In this document: piece by piece, positions 56,101 to 64,000 of the stretch
How positions within the stretch are numbered: position 1 is the stretch's first letter
Layout: every line of letters starts with the position of its first letter
Notes under the pieces: generated by a model
What the model was told of the DNA's origin: nothing
What the model saw: the letters and a program-made list of their open reading frames with translations, nothing else
Databases searched by the model: none
Program-made: the position numbers and the translations under genes
DNA from: Bugula neritina
Lineage: Eukaryota; Bryozoa; Gymnolaemata; Cheilostomatida; Bugulidae
Reading direction: 5' to 3'
Assembly (NCBI GenBank): GCA_964035545.1
Contig: OZ037766.1
Location: 8,379,722-8,443,721 of the forward strand
Length of the DNA stretch: 64,000 bases

Positions 56101-58091
56101 TCAGTGTCCTTTTTACTTGCAAAGCTAAATCTAATGTGACACACTGAAGTAAATTTAATCTGTGAAAATAAATTATGGCAATAATGTGTCAAAGCTTTCA
56201 GTAAAATATGAACTGTATTCTGTTTGAAAGAAGTCGATGTTTATTATTTAAGCCAGTTTTTTATATAAGCTGTTCATGCAAAGCCTATTAACCATATTAA
56301 TAATAACTAAATTGTGGAAGTATTACATAACTCAATTAAAGGTATATTAATTGCATAATTCAGCAAGTGTATTCCCATAAAAGAGAGTAGTAGATTCTAT
56401 TTTGTTGTTTATGATGGTGGCTGTATTGTTCTGCCAGTCTATGGGTATCTGGTATAAGCAAGAGTGGTGGAAGTGAGGAGAGGCGTTGACTTCTGGTAGA
56501 TTCATTGGGATTCTAGAGTCTCGCAGTCTGACAGCTATAATTAGATTTGTATGCACTCAACTTCTGTAAAATCTAATTCAGACAAAAGACTTGAATGTTA
56601 ATCCAATTTTAGAGCTGGAATGATTGACTCAGATGGGAAATACTACACTTTCACAAATTTATTTAAATCAATCCCTCTATTGCTTTGCAATAAACCATCC
56701 ATCACTGCAGCTGAATTAATATGACTAATTATTTTGCACCGAGACTCATTTGATAAGTTGTGGTTAATCCTGGGCTGGTTGAGTAGTCCGAGACAGCAAT
56801 GCTAGGCTAGTAACCTCGCTATCTTTTCTCAAATAGTTTAATATTGTTTTTTCAATGTACATTACCACAGTACAAGTTGTAAATTAAATGAAATAAAATT
56901 AGTGTTTTAAAAGGGAAATAACATGTTTTATTTATGATTATGTGCAAAATTGACAGTAATGCCATCAGAATATCTAGGGTAATTTGCCATTATAGTAATT
57001 AATTTTTACATTTGCTTTCATCCTCAATGTGAGGGGGGACCAACCCCAGCATGGCTACTTGGCTTGGCCCCTAGTTATGAAAGTCTCTTCGCTAAATCTA
57101 ATAACCTCTAGTGGCTAGTATTGAAAACCATGGTGACTCTTCTGGGTTCTCATTGATGAGGGAGACCAAAATTTAAGACCACCTGGATTTGTTTCCCCGA
57201 AATGCCTGCTATGATATGATTGCCAACTAAATAAATTTGAACATTTGGTGCTGCCCATATACAGACATTTGGTGCTGCCCATATACAAACATTTGGTGCT
57301 GCCCATATACAAACATTTGGCTAATCTTAAGAGAGAGCATTTTGGTCCTGAAGGCATAATTTCTTTTGCAACACCTTTCTTCTATAACCGAGGCTTTTTT
57401 CAATTTTTTTCATCTGTACACCAACCCAAGAGTCACTTGGTAGTTGGGAAGTTTGTGTCCAAAGTTTGATCAGATGAAGATACTTAAGTTTGTCTTATGT
57501 CATACAACTCCACTTAAACCTAAGAGACTACTGGCTTGTCTAAAACTGTATACATGCGTACTTGAGGTCTGTTAGTGCCTATCAACTAATAACTAGTACT
57601 TTTGCAGCCTAAAAACTGGCAGATACTTAACTCTTAGAATGGGTTTTATTCTTTTTGTACTGCTGCCTCTTGTTGCTGCTATGCCTATTTTTACTTACAA
57701 ATCAATTGTATGATTACATACAGAGGATTTATTTAATTCCTCCATACTGATTTTAGAGATTAAAGAAATCTTTTTTTTGCAAAGTTACCTGCCTAGCTAC
57801 CGATTTTGGACTGAGTTGCTAAATAAGACTTTTTGGTTTTGTGTAAGCCTGCAGGGCTTATAGATGTTTTCTCAGTCAGTCTGTTTACATTATCTTTTAC
57901 TACGTTTTCTTGCAGGTGAGTGCGTGGCTCAGGATATGGTGAAAAATGCTCTACATTCAATGTGCAATATGAAGGTGACAGAGTGTTATGACATTGCCAG
58001 CGAGAAGATGATAAGTCTCACTGATGCTTACAACTCAGAACAGAGTTTAAACGAGATAAATACCAGACTGGGCAGCTACAGACCTCTCTAA
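41193..58091 (+). CDS. GPAM: Mitochondrial glycerol-3-phosphate 1-O-acyltransferase (GPAT1/GPAM)
   Basis: Twenty exons: 41193-41414, 41808-41921, 42022-42095, 42662-42819, 43120-43234, 43549-43645, 43860-43996, 44531-44627, 44748-44895, 45897-45982, 46525-46638, 46950-47184, 48659-48729, 49816-49988, 50433-50563, 51523-51671, 52696-52893, 53001-53118, 55226-55294, 57916-58091. They total 2682 bp (893 aa; human GPAM is 828), all in phase. The enzyme transfers acyl from acyl-CoA to sn-glycerol 3-phosphate, the first step of glycerolipid synthesis, on the mitochondrial outer membrane. Acyltransferase block I is HRSHLD (H271, D276), block II GGFFIRR (313-319), block III FIEGGRSRSGK (353-363), block IV VPVGISY (397-403). 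Other family blocks: RPLTGQCC near residue 100, KLTGWFLN, NVRVDFCQPFSL and AIMSTNILAF. The first ATG at 41193 is chosen because it opens the phase-0 exon; the N-terminus is basic and Ser-rich and is the least certain part. GPAT2 is the alternative; the conserved block I and IV favour GPAT1. Confidence 0.93.
55540..55645. repeat. GT/ATGT-rich microsatellite
   Basis: Alternating purine-pyrimidine sequence of gtgtgtatgtatgtacatgt type in the GPAM intron 55295-57915. Confidence 0.85.
57241..57320. repeat. 24-bp tandem repeat, 3.3 copies
   Basis: The unit acatttggtgctgcccatat plus acag/acaa starts at 57241, 57265, 57289 and 57313 (partial). It lies in the GPAM intron 55295-57915, within a GC-richer patch at about 57030-57480. 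Confidence 0.9.
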
Positions 58092-59074
58092 GCTCCAAGT
58101 TTTATCTATTTTCTATCTAGTCAAAAGCTAACAACACTAAATTCTAGGAATTATAATTTGTATAGCTATTCTACAGTGTAAGAACCATGCATGGAATAAT
58201 AGTCTATGTATCTTATTCTGGGCAGCTTACTGATATACAGTTTTCTGTTTTCTATTTTGTTTGTTCATCTCTACTAATATAATGCCTCTTTATGTATAAT
58301 AACTACTGTAGTACATGAGCTACCTCATTAATAACCGTGGGTCAATTTTAGTTCATTTAAGTTAAACTTTTTCATCAAATGTTTACAAATAACTTATTTT
58401 CTAGTTAACTGTGATTTGTTTATACTAAACAATGCTTACATGTATCACATGAATAACTACAATAAATCATTGAGAATATCAAATATATTATATACAAGTA
58501 TTACCATAATTGATATAAAAATATTAACCATGTGCAAAGGTGCTGACCCTAATACTAGAATTGCAAGAAAATGTTGGTAAATTAGCAGACAGCAAACGAT
58601 TGAAAAGGTTGAGGGAGTATATAAAGTTGAATATACAAGTAAGTTTTAACAAACCATGTAAATTACATTGAGAGTTGAAATATAAATAAAGTTGAAAAGC
58701 TTGCTGATTACAATGCCTAAAATATCAATTTATACTATATCATTTGTAAAATATCTGCATTTTTTCAATAGAGTATAAAAAGGGTTTGATTAAAAGAGGA
58801 AATTTACTATTAGTAAAAAAAAGATATCATGGTTTGCATTTAATTACATAGCACACAGTAAACATACACAAGCTGTCATAGGTAAATTGGAAAAAATTCT
58901 GTCTCATTATGTCCCAGTGCATGATGGCATAGGAGCACTGCCATGGACGAATCTAAATAACTAACCAACTAACCCCTGAGATTGTCTAGAATAAAAACAG
59001 TGAAAATATGCATTCGAAACAGTTACTGCACAGCATGCATATTGCTTTGTTTGGCTGTCAAAGAGTATGAATGT
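58092..59074. other. Convergent 3' region between GPAM and NR1J
   Basis: AT-rich DNA between two stops facing each other; should hold both 3' UTRs. No coding pattern, no RNA gene and no clear repeat seen. Confidence 0.6.
58461..58466 (+). terminator. Candidate AATAAA polyadenylation signal, GPAM
   Basis: AATAAA about 370 bp after the GPAM stop in the intergenic stretch 58092-59074. Tentative because the region is AT-rich. Confidence 0.35.
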
Positions 59075-62000
59075 CTAACTTTTTGCTGTAACTACAGCTG
59101 GCTGTGGTGATCCATCAGCGGGCAATTCCTTTGAGTTTTGTAAATCTAACACCTCTTTCATCAAAGGTTGAATTGTCTCTGCATTCATATTCAAAAATAC
59201 TTGAGATGATTCCTCATTCAAATTTCTAATGTCGGTAAGTTTCATCAGTAGTTTGGCATAATATATTCTTGCTTTATTACGAGGCATCTTGCTTTCAACA
59301 TAACGTTTGAGGAGAGCAGAATACCTCTCTTGCTCCTGTGCCACTGCATCTTTCAGATCTTTCTGATCAAGATTCGGTCTGTCGGGAGAAAAGAGAGAAA
59401 TTAGAAGAAGAAATATAAGCATTGTTTCATCAGCCTTTAACTCCAGACCTAGCACTCTAATGAACTTCATAATGTCATCAACCAGGGAAGATTGGAGCTT
59501 GGGATTCGGAGGGGTGCTAGAAATATCGCTGGAGTCGGGCTTCATAGCAGCATTTTTAAACTGAGCTAGGGTGATGGCACTGGTCTGAGGGTTGTCTGTC
59601 TGTTCCAGAAATCTTTCTCGCTCTCTATCAAATGTGAGGACAGATCTGATGATCAGCAATTCGATGGAGCCTCCCTTTAGTAGGCATATCTGTGCACTCT
59701 GGGGTAAAGCTTTGAATGACTTCATCTTCTTAGCCATATCTATAACTCGCCTAATACTAACTTCACACACATTGACCAAATCGTTTATACTGTCTTTTTG
59801 GCCACCATTATAAGATATAATTTCAAGTGATGTGGCATATGAAGTTACTATCTCATTGATTTCTAATTGTTCTTGGTCAGTTAGAGGGACAACTCTTTCG
59901 TAGTAGCTGATGTCCATGCTGCAGTTGCTGTTGACGTCGTCATTCTCATTACATCTTTCATGATCTTTTATTTTCCTGTTAATTATTATAAAATAAATCA
60001 GAATTACATAGAATAATGATCACACCAGGAAAACAAAGCAACAACCTTGTACAGTTCCGGTGGAAAAATAATAGGAATCCATTATTACAAGAAGTATAAA
60101 AGAAACAAAATATTGCATCTTCTTAAGACAGAAGCTTGCAATAATTTTGAGAGCAATTTACTTTCATGTATTTTCAAATATTTTAATAAGTACAAGCTAC
60201 AAGAAAATATTTTTATATGCCTATTGTTTCGGTGTGTGTAATGCGTGCAGCATTCTTTTTCACTTGGTGTGAAACTATTTTGACTTCACAAGATTCAACA
60301 ACAAATGAAGCTTAGGAAGCTCTAATCAATTGTATTTTTCAGGTCAACAAGAGTATTTTACGGACAAGTAAAATGTTAAAAGCTAATTTCAAGTTGCAGC
60401 ATTGTGTTTATCCATTAATAAAGTCAACAAACTGCTCAGTGTGTGCTAGAGATAAAATAGAACACTTGAAATTAAAGTAAAATGATTTTCAACATTAATG
60501 ACTTAAGCAACAGCTTAATTTGAATAATTGCAGAGCAAATCTACTAGCATCGGGAAATTTACACTTGAAAAAGCAACAGGAAAATTGAAGTAAGGACTAA
60601 ATTAAAGAACTTACAATAAAACTGTATTTTACTTACTACAAGAATTAAGTATTTATGGTGTATAGGAGTTATCACCCCGTAGAGTCTACACATGGTTAGT
60701 AATGTTTGCATTTAAAGTTGACCAAAAATGAAAAACAAGTTAGGTGCATGCTTAAAACTTGCCGAGGTAAAGGATGTGCTGCACATTTTCACAAGAATAG
60801 TACCAAAACTCTTACCTGTTTTCTTCAATTTTTTGACGTTTTCTAGATTTCTCTTCTTCAGTCAAAATATATTCTTTCCTCATTCCAATATCAAAGCACT
60901 TTTTCAGGCGGCACCTTTTACAAAACCGCCTGTTGGACACGTCCATGCGACAGTTTTCTTCATACGGACACTTGAAATATTCCTAGTAAAACAGCAAGAG
61001 TTTGTGCTATAAGCTTACACCTTTTTGCTTGGTCCGCCTAGCAATTGCTCAACCATCTTGAAACAATATTTATTCAAATTATTGTTTTTTATCAATAAAA
61101 TATTGTACGGTCTTTTATAATGCCTTCCACTATACACAATTTTCTCATGCTTTTATAACATACAATCTTTAAGAAGCACTGGAACAGAATATGTCTTTCC
61201 AAAATAATAGCCTTTAGAAAATACAATTTTTCAGACCTCCCAGCTTTTATGAAATTCAATAGTTTGTTGAATGAGGAATGTGACTATTAGTGAAATAAGG
61301 TTGAGAAAAATGCAACTTAGCAGCAGTGAAACTTATGGGTAGATGCAAATGCAACTTTTTCTGATATTAAATCAGAATTTAATGATGCATACGATGATGA
61401 AATCTCCATTTTGTTAGTTTTACCATAATTTAATGCATAGTAACTTAGAGATATCATAAAGTATAATACAACATAATAGTTATAAAATGCAAGTAGAAAT
61501 GCTATAAGCAGTATGTAAGACTATGGATATTACGGCATACTACACTTACTAATCCTTTAGGGGCATTCCTCCTAAAGAAAGCTTTACAAGATTCGCAAGA
61601 TATGGCATCAAAGTTGTAGCCAAGAGCACGGTCTCCACACACGCCACAGTATTTATCCTCCTTAATTCTGCCCCTCTGTCTCATCGCCTCAACATTCACA
61701 TTGGCCAACATCGAGGCCTGATTCCCGCCATTTGAGACTGGCTCGTTCTCCATCTTCATAAACACACTCTCCCATAGTGCGTGCAGACCTGGAAATCACA
61801 TTTATACTACAATTGCAGCTTGTTTTTTATCCCAGCCTTATAATATTATAGCTGAGATGCAGGTAAATTGAGAGGAGCTTTTCCCATTAGATTTTTAACT
61901 TCTTGCAGTGAATCACACAAAACAGGTCAAAGAATACACAATTCATATTTAAAAGAAATGCCTTTTCACTTCTGAAAGAATGTGTTTTATACATCACTGA

Positions 62001-62972
62001 ATAAGTGAATGGTGAGCTTTGGGCAGTATGAACAAGTGCGGATTTTAGATGTGAAATACAATGCTGATTAAGTGAATGATTTTTTTTATTCTGCACCTAA
62101 AGGCAGTTCACTAAGTGACACAATATGTATTGTAATACCCAACAGATCTCTTACTACAGGCCAGTATGATTTATCGATGAGAATTGAGGCTGTTCCGAAT
62201 ATTAGCTGCCTGAATATAATCAGTAAGTTATTAGTAACATGTGTACATAATTGCTTTACATTCCATAGAAGCTCAAATAGCTATATTTCACTTAAAAACA
62301 AAATGTGTTCTTGTTTGTAGAGAGTAAACGCTGGAAAATGGTTTTAATATTCATTAGTGTTCAATAGCGCTGGCATTTACCAGCTCTGAAAACCTTTACT
62401 CATAAACATAGCTGAAAACTAGCTCAGTGCGCTTCGCAAATACCGCACAAATCAAGACATTTGATAACTTGGAGCAATTTTAGGAAATATTAGTAATTAA
62501 TTTAGCAACAAAATTCATTAATGTAATTTGAATTAAGAAATCACGTTACTATTGACAACACGGAAAAACTGAGGTCATGGTGCTATAGTAACAGTAAAAA
62601 TTGGCATTCACTGATTCTGTTATGAATAACATTAAAAACACCAAAGTTGGAAATATTATAACAATAATAAGGCTCGAGGTTGACAATAAAAATAAGTAGA
62701 TAATACAACTTTGAGTGTAGCTAATTGACTTCTTCTCAACGATACGCAAGAGCTACATCAAAACAACACGAATCTAAAATATTATGAATGTGCAAAACAT
62801 AGCAACATCAAAACATTAGTATTTATTACGATAATAACTAGTGTAAAACAATAACAAACCAACCAGGGTCATGTTGATGCAACTGCTGATCATGTTGCAC
62901 CATGGAGTGATGGTGAGACGCATTCTTATACATAATTCCAGCATGAGGATCATTATAATTGACACACATCAT
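59075..62972 (-). CDS. NR1J: Nuclear receptor of the NR1J (HR96/DAF-12-like) group
   Basis: Four coding exons on the minus strand: 62972-62864, 61788-61550, 60982-60816, 59975-59075. They sum to 1416 bp (471 aa), and phases close. The DNA-binding domain is about residues 84-150: [14 protein letters not shown]101/C104 in the P-box [11 protein letters not shown], then CPYEENC and CKRCRLKKC. The ESCKA P-box is characteristic of HR96, DAF-12 and NHR-8. The ligand-binding domain (about 195-455) shows the helix 3-5 signature [20 protein letters not shown] and an AF-2 helix LMKEVL at 443-448. The N-terminal region is Met/His-rich ([17 protein letters not shown]). Start: MM at 62972 is the first in-frame ATG in the exon, after aag. 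Role: ligand-dependent transcription factor; relatives sense xenobiotics, sterols or steroid-like acids. HR96 of flies has a longer hinge (over 700 aa total). Group assignment is strong; the exact ligand is unknown. Confidence 0.92.
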
Positions 62973-64000
62973 CTTAGCAACTACTGCGGTAACAACTAGC
63001 CAAATAGTATAAAGAATGGTGCACGGAATGAGACGAAACCGCCACACATGCGAACTACTCAACCAACCGTTTCGAAATGACTATCCCTGCTAGAGCTTTG
63101 ATGGCCTAATCAAGTAGCAAGAGTGATAATTGAATTCACACACCAACTATTACCGATCGGCCAATGGGTGCGGAGGAGGTAATTGTAGGCATGAGGGTTA
63201 TCTCAACCTCACACCAGATAACTACGGCTAATATCTCTCAATAACAACAGCCACTCTCTAATATATCCCACCTCAACTACGCCACAAACTGCTATTTCAG
63301 CACCTATTACGTAACATTTACAATAATTATGTCAATAATATGAACATTACTCATTAATATTCCGATTTAGAAATAGGAAAACAGAAATATTACATGGTAG
63401 CCTATAGTACTTGAGTTAAAACATTTGAAGTTGAAAATTAAGCAAATGGCGGCATGCTCAATAACCCTTAATCAAAACAAGAATATCGATCACTATAAAA
63501 GTAGAAGTGTTTCAATTGAATAAACAAACAGAATAGCAATGAGCACATACATAATAGAAACATAGGAATGTCAACGGCTAAGTGTATTCTAATTACTGAG
63601 TCAACCATTATATACACATTATTTTATTTCGCCCAACAGAACAAAGCCTTAGTGAATTGCCATGAGAAATCAATGCTGCCATTTCAATAGCAGCCATTTC
63701 AAAAATATTTCTGTACTTAAACCAGTGCCACCCTCAGCAGTTTACCTGTTGGCCTAGTTAGAGGGTGAAGGGTCACATGGCAAGGGTTACTAGGTGCAAA
63801 ACAACACAGTTGTGTAAACACTGGTGAGGAGGGCTAACAAATCTGCCTCCATTGCTGCATATTTCCACATGCTATAATGGAGTTAAGAGAAAAAGTGAGC
63901 GTGCCAAGGGCTTATCTGCCTATCAAGAGTAGCAGGGCAGACCGAATGACTCCACTCATGCTCTGTTGATAAAGGCTCGAAGTTAAGTGGCAGCACAAGC
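62973..64000. other. 5' flank of the nuclear receptor gene
   Basis: About 1 kb upstream of the first coding exon, expected to contain 5' UTR and promoter. A tataaaag-like box occurs near 63493 on the + strand but points away from the receptor. No open frame here matches a known family. The last 300 bp is less AT-rich. Nothing further is supported. Confidence 0.45.

Overview
The window is AT-rich nuclear DNA from an animal. It carries six intron-rich protein-coding genes with GT-AG introns of about 60 bp to several kb. The families (TRIC channel, TBC1D9, STT3A, mitochondrial GPAT1, a SKICH/coiled-coil adaptor) are broadly metazoan. The nuclear receptor belongs to the NR1J (HR96/DAF-12) type, which is typical of protostomes. 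Together with the low GC content and the many simple and fold-back repeats, this suggests a protostome invertebrate, plausibly a lophotrochozoan such as a mollusc, annelid or bryozoan. The phylum cannot be fixed from the sequence alone. Exon boundaries below were read by eye from reading frame, splice sites, phase and remembered family sequence. Five of the six models close in frame from start to stop.

Layout. (1) 574-6513, + strand: 3' part of a SKICH-like, coiled-coil, zinc-finger protein related to TAX1BP1/CALCOCO; its 5' end lies before the window. (2) 7165-12989, - strand: TMEM38/TRIC cation channel, 5 coding exons, 273 aa. (3) 13872-28093, - strand: TBC1D9-type Rab GTPase-activating protein, 26 coding exons, 1229 aa. 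(4) 28094-31870: intergenic, with a fold-back (MITE-like) element and degenerate hexamer repeats. (5) 31871-37794, + strand: STT3A, catalytic subunit of oligosaccharyltransferase, 15 exons, 710 aa. (6) 37795-41192: intergenic, with more hexamer repeats and a second MITE-like element that has a G-rich core. (7) 41193-58091, + strand: mitochondrial glycerol-3-phosphate acyltransferase (GPAM/GPAT1), 20 exons, 893 aa. (8) 59075-62972, - strand: NR1J nuclear receptor, 4 coding exons, 471 aa. (9) 62973-64000: upstream flank of the receptor.

The genes do not form a pathway. They are ordinary housekeeping or regulatory loci: ER/SR potassium counter-current, Rab inactivation, N-glycosylation, glycerolipid synthesis, xenobiotic or sterol sensing, and autophagy-like adaptor function. 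Genes 1 and 2 converge, 2 and 3 run in the same direction, 3 and 4 diverge, 4 and 5 run in the same direction, and 5 and 6 converge.

I see no clearly new enzymatic system. The most unusual items are a repeated short amphipathic motif plus a candidate LC3-interacting motif in the adaptor, a GC-AG intron and an apparently degenerate EF-hand in TBC1D9, two fold-back elements that share a G-rich core but differ in their arms, and long tracts of period-6 degenerate repeat.
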